A stretch of DNA of 64,000 nucleotides from an uncultured Collinsella sp. (GTDB lineage Bacteria > Actinomycetota > Coriobacteriia > Coriobacteriales > Coriobacteriaceae), in assembly GCA_902464565.1 (NCBI GenBank), contig CABQJV010000008.1, forward strand, positions 12,299 to 76,298, given 5' to 3'. The position numbers and the translations under genes were made by a program. This document shows positions 8,804 to 17,512 of the stretch, one piece after another; position 1 is the stretch's first letter; every line of letters starts with the position of its first letter. The notes beneath the pieces are model-generated. The model saw only the letters and a list, made by a program, of their open reading frames with translations, was not told where the DNA came from and ran no database searches.

Positions 8804-10135
8804 ATGAAGTACTTTGGCACCGACGGCTTTCGCGGTGAGGCCAACGTTGGGCTGACGGTAGAGCACGCTTATAAGATTGGCCGTTTTGTGGGCTGGTATT
8901 ACGGCGCCAACCGCAGTGCTAAGGCGCGCGTCATCGTGGGCAAGGACACACGTCGCTCGAGTTATATGTTCGAGGCGGCGCTGGTGAGCGGCCTGGTCGC
9001 GAGCGGTGCGGACGCCTATATGCTGCACGTGATCCCCACGCCGGGCGTAGCGCATCAGACCGTGGAAGGCTGCTTCGATTGCGGCATCATGATCAGCGCG
9101 AGCCACAACCCGTTTTGCGATAACGGCATTAAGCTCGTCAATAGCGACGGTTTTAAGATGGACGAGGACGTACTGGAGCTCATCGAGGACTACATCGATG
9201 GCAAGAGCGAGGTGCCGCTGGCCACGGGCAACCACATCGGCGCCACGGTGGACTACATGCAGGGCCGCAACCGCTACATTGCTTCGCTCATCGCCAGCGC
9301 GAACTTTTCGCTGCAGGGCGTCAAGATCGGTATCGACTGCGCCAACGGCTCGGCATCCTCGGTGGCCAAGCCGGTGTTCGACGCACTGGGCGCCGATGTG
9401 CGCGTGATCAATGCCGCGCCCGACGGCTTTAACATCAATGTCGACTGCGGCTCTACGCATATTGAGCGCCTGCAGCGCCACGTGGTGGAGCAGGGCCTGG
9501 ATGTGGGTTTTGCCTACGATGGCGATGCCGACCGCTGCCTGGCCGTGGACGAGCGCGGCCGCGTGGTCGACGGTGACCAGATCCTGTACGTGTGCGGTGT
9601 GTACCTGAACAAGCACGGGCGTCTCTCGGGCGGTACCGTGGTGCCGACGATCGCCAGCAACTTTGGCCTGATCAAGTCGTTGGAGCTTGCCGGCCTGAGT
9701 GCCGTGACCAGCGGCGTGGGCGACCGTCACGTGTATGCCAAGATGCGCGAGGGCGGCTACAGCCTGGGCGGCGAGCAGACGGGCCATACGATCTTTGGCG
9801 ATATCGAGCGCACGGGCGACGGCATTATGACCTCGCTGCGCGTGATGGAAGTGATTCGTGCCGAGCGCGAGACACTCTCGCAGCTCACGGCTCCGTGCAA
9901 GTTGCTGCCGCAGGCGCAGGTGGCCGTGCACGTGGCGGACAAGGATGCCGCGCTCGAGAACATGGGCGTGCAGAACGCCATCGCCGAGGCCGAGGCTGCG
10001 CTGGCAGGCGAGGGCCGCGTGCTCGTGCGCAAGAGCGGAACCGAGTCGGTTATCCGCGTGCTGGCCGAAGCCCCCGACCAAGCCGCCGCCGACGCCGCCA
10101 TGAAGCGCATCGCCAACGCGCTCGAGGCTTTATAG
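8804..10135 (+). CDS. glmM: Phosphoglucosamine mutase
   Basis: Converts glucosamine-6-phosphate to glucosamine-1-phosphate in the UDP-GlcNAc pathway for peptidoglycan. The 443-residue length is standard. Motifs in order: TDGFRG near residue 5, the phosphoserine loop ISASHNP near residue 98, metal-binding DGDADR near 237, the sugar loop GGEQTGH near 322, and the C-terminal phosphate loop VRKSGTES near 407. ATG 8804 follows AAGGAGA. Its stop codon overlaps the first base pairs of the hairpin element downstream. Confidence 0.96.
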   Translation: MKYFGTDGFRGEANVGLTVEHAYKIGRFVGWYYGANRSAKARVIVGKDTRRSSYMFEAALVSGLVASGADAYMLHVIPTPGVAHQTVEGCFDCGIMISASHNPFCDNGIKLVNSDGFKMDEDVLELIEDYIDGKSEVPLATGNHIGATVDYMQGRNRYIASLIASANFSLQGVKIGIDCANGSASSVAKPVFDALGADVRVINAAPDGFNINVDCGSTHIERLQRHVVEQGLDVGFAYDGDADRCLAVDERGRVVDGDQILYVCGVYLNKHGRLSGGTVVPTIASNFGLIKSLELAGLSAVTSGVGDRHVYAKMREGGYSLGGEQTGHTIFGDIERTGDGIMTSLRVMEVIRAERETLSQLTAPCKLLPQAQVAVHVADKDAALENMGVQNAIAEAEAALAGEGRVLVRKSGTESVIRVLAEAPDQAAADAAMKRIANALEAL

Positions 10136-10274
10136 CTACGCGGTTTTACCAAACCGCGTAGCTGCTCGACGCTGCAAACGGCCCCAAGCGGCAATCTGAC
10201 GTTCAATTTCAAGGGCGCGACCAGAAGGTCAGCGCCCTTTCATTTCACGTCACCTTGCTCGCTTGGGGCCGTTT
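10134..10274. repeat. Dispersed hairpin element, copy 1 (after glmM)
   Basis: Parts in order: a 13-bp perfect hairpin (10134-10146 with 10151-10163, loop TACC); the linker GCTCGACGCTGC; a 15-bp perfect outer stem (10176-10190 with 10260-10274); the single strand GCAATCTGACGTTCAA; and inside it AAGGGCGC-GACC-AGAA-GGTC-A-GCGCCCTT (10211-10239). The same parts in the same order occur after htpG at 63853-64000 with altered but still paired stems. It may double as the glmM terminator. It looks like a structured RNA or palindromic repeat family rather than a simple terminator. Confidence 0.75.
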
Positions 10275-10337
10275 TCGCTGACGTTGCCAAGACATTAGCG
10301 TCAACGAACTAGTCATTGGGTACCTAGTTATTGGGTG

Positions 10338-10379
10338 AAAAAAGGGGACGCTGCGGATTGGTTCCGCGGCGTCCCCTTT
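10338..10379 (-). terminator. Terminator of the M32 carboxypeptidase gene
   Basis: An 11-bp outer stem (10341-10351 with 10369-10379) plus an inner GCGGA/TCCGC stem. The A run at 10338-10343 gives the U tract on the minus strand. It starts 22 bases past the minus-strand stop codon. Confidence 0.85.
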
Positions 10380-10401
10380 GCGTTGGCGTGTCGGTTATGC
10401 C

Positions 10402-11985
10402 TTACAGCTCGTAGAGCGTGGTGAACTTGTCCTGGAGGTAGCCGCAGTAATAGCGGGCATCGAACGCCATGCCGCAGGCGCCCTTGATGAGCTCCGGCGC
10501 GTCCTTGGCGCGGCCCCACTGCCAAATGTGCTCGCCCAGCCAGGTGCGGACGGGTGTCAGGTCGCCGCTCGCACAGGCGCCGTTGAGGTCGACACCGTCG
10601 CGGCACATGGCAGGCACAAACATGGCGTCGTAGGCGCTGCCCAGCGCATACGTGGGGAAGTAGCCAAACGAGCCGCCGCTCCAGTGCGTATCCTGCAGGC
10701 AGCCGTGCGTGTTGTCGGGAACGGGAATGCCCAGGTACTCATCCATGAAGCGATTCCATAGTGCGGGGATATCCTTGGCTGTGGCCTCGCCGGCAAACAG
10801 CATGCGCTCAATCTCGTAGCGCACCATAATATGCAGCGGGTAGGTGAGCTCGTCGGCCTCGGTGCGGATCAACGACGGCTGCGCGATGTTCACGGCGCGG
10901 TAGAGCGTGTCCTCGTCTACGTCGCCGTAGACCTCGGGCGCGTGGCGGCGCAGCACCTCGAGGAGCGGTCCCATAAAGGCGCGGCTGCGACCCACGGTGT
11001 TCTCAAAGAAGCGGCTCTGGCTCTCGTGGATGCCCATGGAGGTGCCGCCCTCAAGACGGGTGCGCGCATAGGCGGGATTGACGCCCAGCTCGTACATGGT
11101 GTGTCCCGCCTCGTGGATGATGCTGTAGACATTGGAGATGCAGTCGTCCTCGTAGATGTGCGTGGCGATGCGCGCGTCGCCCACCGAGAAGCCCTCGCTA
11201 AACGGATGCTCGGTAAAGGCAAGCGTGGTGTCGTCCAGGTCCAGGCCGACGAGCTTCATCAGGTCGAAGCTCATGGCGCGCTGAGCGGCCTCGGGCACGC
11301 GGGTGTGCAAAAAGTCGGCATCGGGCTGCTGGCCGCGCTCGCCGATGGCGTGCACGAGCGGCACGACCGTGGCCTTGACCTCCTCGCAAAACGCGTCGAA
11401 GCTCTCGGCAGAAAGGTCGCGCTCGTACTGGTCGAGCCAAACGTCGTATGGGTCGCGCTTGGGGTCCATGAGTTCGGCCTGATGCTTAAGTTGGGCGACG
11501 ATTCTATCCACATAGGGCTCAAAGCTCGCCCAGTCGTTGGCCGTCTTGGCCTTGTGCCACACGGCGTCGGCCTCGCAGGTGAGCCTGGTCCAGGCTTCGG
11601 CCTCCTCGGTAGGAATAACGCTTGCCTCGCGCTGGTCGCGGCCGAGCACGCGGATCTCGTCGAGCAGCTGCGGGTCGTCGATTTTGCCGCCTGCAACCGT
11701 CTCGCGCGCTAACGAGCGTACGAGCTCAACGGACTTCTCGCTGGTCAGTAGCTTGTGATGTTCGCCGGCAAGCGTGCCCATGGCGTCGGCACGGGCGGCA
11801 GCGCCGTTGGCAGGAGCAATCGTCGCTCCATCGAACTCGGCAATCTTGAGCAGGTACTCGCGAGTCCACAGCTTGCCCTCGAGTTTGCGGAACTTTTTGA
11901 CGGCCTTGTCGACTTTAGCGGCCTTGACGCCCTTGGCAGCCTTTGCCACGGCGGCCTTGGCCTTCTTATCGAGTTTCTTTCCCAT
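10402..11985 (-). CDS. M32-family metallocarboxypeptidase (Taq carboxypeptidase type)
   Basis: Cytoplasmic zinc carboxypeptidase removing C-terminal residues from peptides. The 527-residue length is typical for M32 (about 500). The zinc motif HEAGH is in SIIHEAGHTMYELG near residue 290, and the family motif GIHESQSRFFEN near residue 318 supplies the third zinc ligand. DEXTYPLHI-type sequence (ADELTYPLHIMVRYEIE) is near 375. A Lys/Ala-rich N-terminal leader of about 35 residues is unusual. The start ATG is preceded by AAGGAT. The gene stands alone, convergent with glmM. Confidence 0.93.
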   Translation of the reverse strand: MGKKLDKKAKAAVAKAAKGVKAAKVDKAVKKFRKLEGKLWTREYLLKIAEFDGATIAPANGAAARADAMGTLAGEHHKLLTSEKSVELVRSLARETVAGGKIDDPQLLDEIRVLGRDQREASVIPTEEAEAWTRLTCEADAVWHKAKTANDWASFEPYVDRIVAQLKHQAELMDPKRDPYDVWLDQYERDLSAESFDAFCEEVKATVVPLVHAIGERGQQPDADFLHTRVPEAAQRAMSFDLMKLVGLDLDDTTLAFTEHPFSEGFSVGDARIATHIYEDDCISNVYSIIHEAGHTMYELGVNPAYARTRLEGGTSMGIHESQSRFFENTVGRSRAFMGPLLEVLRRHAPEVYGDVDEDTLYRAVNIAQPSLIRTEADELTYPLHIMVRYEIERMLFAGEATAKDIPALWNRFMDEYLGIPVPDNTHGCLQDTHWSGGSFGYFPTYALGSAYDAMFVPAMCRDGVDLNGACASGDLTPVRTWLGEHIWQWGRAKDAPELIKGACGMAFDARYYCGYLQDKFTTLYEL

Positions 11986-12127
11986 GCCGTATCCTTAATC
12001 TCGCAGGCCGAGCGCCGCAGGCGGGTGCACGGCCAGTTTGCACAGCTACCTGCCTTGTACCCAGCGCGAACAAAACTGAACGCGGCGATAGGCTCGCAGA
12101 ATGTGTTATCCTATAGCCCAATGCGTT

Positions 12128-12403
12128 GACGGAGAGGGTTTTGCCCGCCGCGTCGCCGGCAAGAGAGGGAAGGTCATGGGCTGCAAGCCTTCCTACGGCG
12201 GCAAGGGCCAAGCGTTCACTCCCGAGCAGCGACCTCAACGGGCGCGCGGCCGGTGGCAGCGAAGCCCCAGTAGGGAAGCCGTGAGCCTCGCGACAAGGGG
12301 CGCAGAGTGGGCACGGCGGGCCAGACATCCGCCGGGTCAAACAAGGTGGTACCGCGGAATTCAACCGTCCTTGGGCAATGTACATGCCCGAGGACGGTTT
12401 TTT
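12128..12403 (+). promoter_or_regulatory. T-box leader controlling pheST, predicted Phe-specific
   Basis: The T-box core AACAAGGTGGTACCGCG is at 12340-12356. A terminator follows: 12365-12377 pairs with 12385-12397, 13 bp with one G-U, then six T. Stem I can be folded with CGCCG/CGGCG and GGAAGG/CCTTCC helices. At the base, GGAG (about 12131) pairs with CTCC (12219), leaving TTC at 12215-12217 followed by A in the position expected for the specifier. UUC is a Phe codon. The UGGU bulge fits a tRNA with discriminator A, as in the tRNA-Phe at 37590. Uncharged tRNA-Phe should allow read-through. Confidence 0.9.
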
Positions 12404-12487
12404 GTTACCGAACCGGGCCGCTCATCCGCAGCTATCGGGTGCTAGCCGCCCCGGCAAGCGAGATGCGCGAGAGACGAAAGGGAAGAC

Positions 12488-13564
12488 ATGAGTCTGATTG
12501 ATGATCTGGTCAAACTCGAGGAAGAGGCCAAGGAGCTCGTCGCAGGCGCCGACGACGCTGCCAAGCTCGAGGCTGCGCGCGTTGAGCTGCTCGGTCGCAA
12601 GGGCCGTATCACCGGCCTGATGCGCATGATGGGCAAGCTCGCCCCCGAGGATCGTCCCATGATGGGCAAACGCGCCAACGAGATGCGCCAGCTGATCGAG
12701 GGCATGCTCGACGAGCGCACCACCGAGATGAAGGCTGCCGCCCTCAAGCACGCGCTCGAGCACGAGGCCGTCGACATCACGCTGCCGGGCATCCGTCCGC
12801 AGATCGGTCACCAGCACCTGATCAAGCAGATCATCGAGGAGGCCGAGGACATCTTCTGCGGCATCGGCTACACCGTCGAGTCCGGCCCCATGGTCGATAC
12901 CTCCTACTACAATTTTACCGCGCTCAACGCCCCCATGGATCACCCGAGCCGCTCGGCTCGCGACACGTTCTATGTGGTCGACAACAACCCCGGCAGCGTC
13001 GCGCATCCCGAGGCTCACGCTCACGGTGAGTCCGACGTGCTGCTGCGCACCCAGACCTCGGGCGTGCAGATTCACACCATGGAGTCGCAGAAGCCGCCCA
13101 TCTACATGATCTGCCCGGGCACCGTCTATCGTCCCGACACGGCCGACGCCTGCCACCTGCCGCAGTTCAACCAGATCGAAGGCCTGGTCGTCGACGAGGG
13201 CATCACCTTTGGCGATCTTAAGGGCACGCTCGACTACTTTGTTAAGTGCATGTTTGGCGAGGACCGCAAGACGCGTTATCGCCCGCACTTCTTCCCCTTC
13301 ACCGAGCCTTCCTGCGAGGTGGACGTGAGCTGCCACGTCTGCGGCGGCAAGGGCTGCAACTTCTGCAAGCACAGCGGCTGGATCGAGATCCTGGGCTGCG
13401 GCATGGTCGACCCCAACGTCCTGATCAACTGCGGCATCGACCCCGAGAAGTACACCGGCTTCGCCTTTGGTATTGGCGCCGAGCGCGTCGCGGCACTGCG
13501 CTACGACCTGCCCGACCTGCGCACGCTCATGACAGGTGATATGCGCTTCCTGAACCAATTTTAG
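12488..13564 (+). CDS. pheS: Phenylalanyl-tRNA synthetase alpha subunit
   Basis: Catalytic subunit of the class II alpha2-beta2 enzyme that charges tRNA-Phe. 358 residues, standard length. An N-terminal coiled coil (about 1-85) is followed by the class II core. Visible are HPSRSARDTFYV near residue 155, the HTMESQKPPIYMICPG stretch near 197, QFNQIEGLVVD near 224 (motif 2 region) and the GIGAERVAALRY motif 3 near residue 330. A CHVCGGKGCNFCKHSGW stretch near 282 carries four Cys. ATG 12488 follows AGGGAAG. It is controlled by the T-box leader and transcribed with pheT. Confidence 0.97.
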   Translation: MSLIDDLVKLEEEAKELVAGADDAAKLEAARVELLGRKGRITGLMRMMGKLAPEDRPMMGKRANEMRQLIEGMLDERTTEMKAAALKHALEHEAVDITLPGIRPQIGHQHLIKQIIEEAEDIFCGIGYTVESGPMVDTSYYNFTALNAPMDHPSRSARDTFYVVDNNPGSVAHPEAHAHGESDVLLRTQTSGVQIHTMESQKPPIYMICPGTVYRPDTADACHLPQFNQIEGLVVDEGITFGDLKGTLDYFVKCMFGEDRKTRYRPHFFPFTEPSCEVDVSCHVCGGKGCNFCKHSGWIEILGCGMVDPNVLINCGIDPEKYTGFAFGIGAERVAALRYDLPDLRTLMTGDMRFLNQF

Positions 13565-13570
13565 GCTTGC

Positions 13571-13657
13571 CCAGGCACCCCATCTTGGCGTTCAAACCGT
13601 CGCTCGCGTACCTTTAGTACGCGTCGCTCCTCTTTCACGCCAACCTGGGGCACCTGG
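13571..13657. repeat. Long intercistronic hairpin between pheS and pheT
   Basis: The 21-base arm 13571-13591 pairs with 13637-13657, 17 of 21 positions, with two symmetric 2-base internal loops. Inside is a perfect CGCGTAC/GTACGCG hairpin (13605-13611 with 13617-13623). There is no T run, so it does not look like a terminator. It could be an RNase site or an mRNA-stabilising fold tuning the pheS:pheT ratio, or a palindromic repeat like the one at 26162-26249. Confidence 0.65.
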
Positions 13658-13726
13658 ACAACCCTAAGGCGAACGTCTTCATTTGATATTCCTCCCTTTG
13701 CGGAGATTAAGAACTAGGAGAGCTAC

Positions 13727-16180
13727 ATGCGCGTTTCTTACGACTGGCTCAAGACCATGATCGATATTCCGGAGGATCCCAAGACCCTTTCGGACGAATA
13801 TATCCGTACCGGTACCGAGGTCGAGGCGATCGACACCGTGGGCGAGTCCTTCGACCACGTGGTGACCGCCAAGGTGCTCACCAAGACCCCGCACCCCGAT
13901 AGCGACCACATGTATGTGTGCTCGGTCGACGTGGGTGACAAGAACCTCGACGCCGACGGCAATCCCGCTCCGCTGCAGATCGTCTGCGGCGCGCAGAACT
14001 TTGAGGCCGGCGACCACATCGTCACGGCCATGATCGGCGCAGTTCTGCCCGGCGACGTCAAGATAAAGAAGAGCAAGCTTCGCGGCGTCGTGTCCATGGG
14101 CATGAACTGCTCCGCGCGCGAGCTCGGCCTGGGCGGCGACCACTCCGGCATCATGATCCTGCCCGAGGATACGCCCTGCGGCATGCCGTTTGCCGAGTAC
14201 GTGGGCTCAAGCGACACCGTGCTCGACTGCGAGATCACGCCCAATCGTCCCGACTGCCTGTCCATGATCGGCATGGCCCGCGAGACCGGCGCCATCTTCG
14301 ATCGAGATTTCCACGTTGAGCTGCCCGCCATCAAGGCCGAGACCGGCCGCGCGACCGACGACGAGCTTTCCGTCGAGATTGCCGACGAGGGCCTGTGCGA
14401 CCGCTACGTTGCCCGCATCGTGCGCAACGTGAAGGTCGGTCCCTCGCCCGACTGGATGGTCAAGCGCCTCAACGCCCTGGGCGTGCGCCCGCACAACAAC
14501 ATCGTCGACATCACCAACTACGTGATGATGCTCACCGGTCAGCCGCTGCACGCCTTTGACCTGGACACCTTTGCCGAGCGCGATGGCCACCGTCGCGTGG
14601 TGGTTCGCGCCGCCCAGCAGGATGAGAAGTTCACGACGCTCGACGGCGAGGAACGCACGCTCGACGCCGGCATGGGCCTCATCACAGACGGCGAACGTCC
14701 TGTGGCGTTGGCCGGTGTTATGGGCGGCATGGATTCCGAGATCGAGGACGACACCGTCGACGTGATGGTCGAGAGTGCCTGCTTCAACGCCGGTCGCACC
14801 TCGCACACCAGCCGTGACCTGTCGCTGATCTCCGACGCCTCCATCCGCTTTGAGCGCCAGGTCGACGAGACCGGCTGCGTGGATGTCGCCAACGTTACCT
14901 GCGCGCTGATCGAGGAGATCGCCGGCGGCGAGGTCGCTCCCGGCTATGTGGACGTGTTCCCCGCGCCCAAGACCATCGACAGCATCAAGCTGCGCCTGGC
15001 CCGCGTGCACGCCATTTGCGGTGCCGACATCGAGCCCGAGTTTATCGAGCGTTCGCTCACCCGCCTGGGCTGCACCGTCGAGCGCGACGGCGAGGACTTT
15101 ATGGTCACGCCGCCGAGCTTCCGTCCTGACCTGCCGCGTGAGATCGACCTGATCGAGGAGGTCCTGCGCCTGTGGGGTATGGGACGTGTGACGGCGACCA
15201 TTCCGGCTGCCAAGAACCACATCGGCGGCCTGACCCGCGAGCAGAAGCTCACCCGCAAGGTCGGCGAGATCCTGCGCGCCTGTGGCCTCAACGAGACCAC
15301 GACCTTTGGCTTTGCCGCCCCGGGCGACCTGGAGAAGATCGGTATGTCCACCGAGGGCCGCGGTTACCCCGTGGTGCTCATGAACCCGCTGGTGGCCGAG
15401 CAGACCGAGATGCGCCGCTCGCTGCTGCCGGGCCTGCTGCAATCCGTGGCCTATAACGAGGCCCACGGCACGCCCAACGTGCATCTGTACGAGGTCGGCA
15501 GCCTGTTCCACGGTCGCGAGAACGCCAGCCTGCCCAAGGAGACCAAGTCCGTGGCGGGCGTGCTCTCGGGCCAGTGGAGTGAGCGGTCTTGGAACATGAA
15601 GTACCGCAAGCTGCGCTTCTTCTTTGGCAAGGGCATTGTCGAGGAGCTGCTTGCCCAGCTGCGCATCGAGAAGGTTCGCTTCCGTCCCGTCGAGGGCGAG
15701 GGCTACGCTTTCTTGCAGCCGGGTCGTGCGGCCGAGGTTCTGTCCGGCGGCACCGTGCTGGGCTGGGTCGGCGAGATTCACCCCGAGGCGCGCGAGGCGA
15801 TGGGCATTGACGAGGTCGTCGTTGCCTTTGAGCTCGACCTGGACAAGCTGATCAAGGGTGCCCGCAACCAGGAGAACTACCGTGAGTTCTCGCAGTACCC
15901 GGCCGTTGAACACGACCTTGCTATCGTGGTCGACAACACTGTGACCTGCGAGGATCTCGAGCGTCGTATTACGAGTGCCGGCGGCAAGCTGCTCGAGGGC
16001 GTGCGTCTGTTCGACGTCTACCGCGATCCCATCCGTATCGGTGCGGGCAAGAAGTCCATGGCCTTTGCGCTTACGTATCGCTCCGACGACCACACGCTCA
16101 CCAGCGAAGAGGTCGAAAAGGCGCACCAGAAGATCGTCACCAAGGTGTGCAAGGGCGTAAACGGCGAGGTCCGCGGCTAG
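13727..16180 (+). CDS. pheT: Phenylalanyl-tRNA synthetase beta subunit
   Basis: Structural and editing subunit partnering PheS. 817 residues, the full bacterial length. In order: tRNA-binding EMAP/OB-fold domain (about 40-155, HPDSDHMYVCSVDVG), B3/B4 editing domain (about 205-400, PNRPDCLSMIGMARE then FERQVDETG), B5 domain (about 405-475), catalytic-like core, and the C-terminal ferredoxin-fold anticodon-binding domain (about 720-817, REFSQYPAVEHDLAIVV). ATG 13727 follows AGGAGA. The 162-base gap to pheS holds a long hairpin, not a terminator, so co-transcription is expected. Confidence 0.97.
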   Translation: MRVSYDWLKTMIDIPEDPKTLSDEYIRTGTEVEAIDTVGESFDHVVTAKVLTKTPHPDSDHMYVCSVDVGDKNLDADGNPAPLQIVCGAQNFEAGDHIVTAMIGAVLPGDVKIKKSKLRGVVSMGMNCSARELGLGGDHSGIMILPEDTPCGMPFAEYVGSSDTVLDCEITPNRPDCLSMIGMARETGAIFDRDFHVELPAIKAETGRATDDELSVEIADEGLCDRYVARIVRNVKVGPSPDWMVKRLNALGVRPHNNIVDITNYVMMLTGQPLHAFDLDTFAERDGHRRVVVRAAQQDEKFTTLDGEERTLDAGMGLITDGERPVALAGVMGGMDSEIEDDTVDVMVESACFNAGRTSHTSRDLSLISDASIRFERQVDETGCVDVANVTCALIEEIAGGEVAPGYVDVFPAPKTIDSIKLRLARVHAICGADIEPEFIERSLTRLGCTVERDGEDFMVTPPSFRPDLPREIDLIEEVLRLWGMGRVTATIPAAKNHIGGLTREQKLTRKVGEILRACGLNETTTFGFAAPGDLEKIGMSTEGRGYPVVLMNPLVAEQTEMRRSLLPGLLQSVAYNEAHGTPNVHLYEVGSLFHGRENASLPKETKSVAGVLSGQWSERSWNMKYRKLRFFFGKGIVEELLAQLRIEKVRFRPVEGEGYAFLQPGRAAEVLSGGTVLGWVGEIHPEAREAMGIDEVVVAFELDLDKLIKGARNQENYREFSQYPAVEHDLAIVVDNTVTCEDLERRITSAGGKLLEGVRLFDVYRDPIRIGAGKKSMAFALTYRSDDHTLTSEEVEKAHQKIVTKVCKGVNGEVRG

Positions 16181-16302
16181 GTCCTGCGCTGGGGTATGGG
16201 TCAGCGGTGGCTGCTGCCGAATCCTACGTGACTGCTATGCCCGGTATAAGGCGCTGCTGAGCCTGCATATATGACACGCGCATTACATAACGGCGTGCTG
16301 CT

Positions 16303-16331
16303 TTGTCGGCAGTGCGCCGTTTTGCTATGAT
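16303..16331 (+). promoter_or_regulatory. Promoter of cbiMQO
   Basis: TTGTCG (16303-16308), exactly 17 bases, then TATGAT (16326-16331). The predicted transcription start falls at about 16338, immediately before the palindromic operator. Confidence 0.7.
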
Positions 16332-16341
16332 AGCCCGCGGC

Positions 16342-16369
16342 GTGTTACGAATATGACAATACGTAACAC
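16342..16369. promoter_or_regulatory. NikR-like operator upstream of cbiM
   Basis: A perfect inverted repeat GTGTTACG-N12-CGTAACAC. Read as GTGTTAC-N14-GTAACAC, it matches the form and spacing reported from comparative genomics for the nickel repressor NikR in several non-enterobacterial lineages. It covers the predicted transcription start, so bound repressor would block transcription. No nikR gene lies in this window. Confidence 0.7.
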
Positions 16370-16426
16370 TGGAAAGGTGATTCAAGCGGCGTTGCAATTC
16401 CGTGCGCCGATAACCGGGAGGCGTAC

Positions 16427-17512
16427 ATGCACATTCCAGATAATTATCTGTCCCCGCAGACCGATGCCGTCATGGCAGTGGCGATGGTGCCCGTTTGGAT
16501 CCACTGCATCAAGAAAGTGCGCGCCACGCTCGATCGCGAGCACATGGCTTTCCTGGGCATCTGCGCCGCGTTCTCCTTCCTGCTTATGATGTTCAATGTG
16601 CCGCTGCCCGGCGGCACCACAGGCCACGCCGTCGGCGGCGCGCTCATCGCGCTGCTGCTGGGCCCCGAGGCCGCGGCTATCGCTGTCTCGGTCGCGCTGG
16701 CGCTGCAGGCGCTGCTATTTGGCGATGGCGGCATCCTGTCCTTTGGCGCCAACTGCTTTAACATGGCCTTCGTGCTGCCGTTTGCCGCTGCTATCGTGTT
16801 CCGTGCACTCAACAGCCGTTTGCACGACAAGAGCTGGGGCACCTCGGTTTCGGCCATCGTAAGCGGCTGGATCGGCCTGTGCCTGGCGGCCCTGTGCGCG
16901 GCAATCGAGTTTGGTATTCAGCCGATGCTCTTTACCAACGCTTCGGGCGCACCGCTGTACTGCCCCTTCCCGCTGTCCGTGGCTATTCCGGCCATGTTGA
17001 TCCCGCATATGCTGGTTGCCGGCGTGGTCGAGGGCGTAGCGACGGCCGCCATCTACGGCTTTATCAAGAAGACGGCGCCGAGCATTATCGTCGGGCCCGA
17101 GGCCGTCGATGGTCAGCTTGCTGCCGAGGGCGCTGCTGCCAAGAAGACCTCGCTGGTCCCCACGCTCATCCTGGTCGCCGTGCTTGTCGTGGCCACGCCG
17201 CTGGGCCTGCTGGCCACGGGTGACGCTTGGGGCGAGTGGGACGCCGAGGGCGCCGCGACCGCCGTTCAGGAGGCTGGCGACGACAGCCTGCAGGCTTCGG
17301 TCGGCCTCGATGCCCCGACCTTTGCCGATGCCCTGCCCACGGGCGATTATCTGCAGGCCTATTCCGAGGAGCAGGGCCTTGGCTTTGCCGGCCAAGCCGC
17401 GATGTATATTCTTTCGGGCGTGATTGGCGTGGCGGTGCTTACCATCGTATTCCGCCTGGTCTCGCTGACGGTCAAGGAAAGCGGTGCTCATGGCAATAGC
17501 CGAGCTGCCTAG
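16427..17512 (+). CDS. cbiM: Nickel/cobalt ECF transporter substrate-binding membrane protein, CbiM with CbiN-like tail
   Basis: Membrane component that binds Ni2+ or Co2+ for the energy-coupling-factor transporter. 361 residues. It begins MHIPDNYLSP, where the conserved N-terminal Met-His forms part of the metal site in CbiM/NikM proteins. About six membrane segments follow to residue 215. After a linker the last 130 residues hold two more membrane segments flanking an outside loop (TPLGLLATGDAWGEWD), matching CbiN/NikN; this is therefore a CbiMN fusion. ATG 16427 follows GGGAGG. First gene of cbiMQO, under the NikR-like site, which favours nickel. Confidence 0.92.
   Translation: MHIPDNYLSPQTDAVMAVAMVPVWIHCIKKVRATLDREHMAFLGICAAFSFLLMMFNVPLPGGTTGHAVGGALIALLLGPEAAAIAVSVALALQALLFGDGGILSFGANCFNMAFVLPFAAAIVFRALNSRLHDKSWGTSVSAIVSGWIGLCLAALCAAIEFGIQPMLFTNASGAPLYCPFPLSVAIPAMLIPHMLVAGVVEGVATAAIYGFIKKTAPSIIVGPEAVDGQLAAEGAAAKKTSLVPTLILVAVLVVATPLGLLATGDAWGEWDAEGAATAVQEAGDDSLQASVGLDAPTFADALPTGDYLQAYSEEQGLGFAGQAAMYILSGVIGVAVLTIVFRLVSLTVKESGAHGNSRAA

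Noticed and set aside
14207..16126. Long open frame antisense to pheT
   Set aside because: Same explanation as above; pheT is complete on the plus strand.
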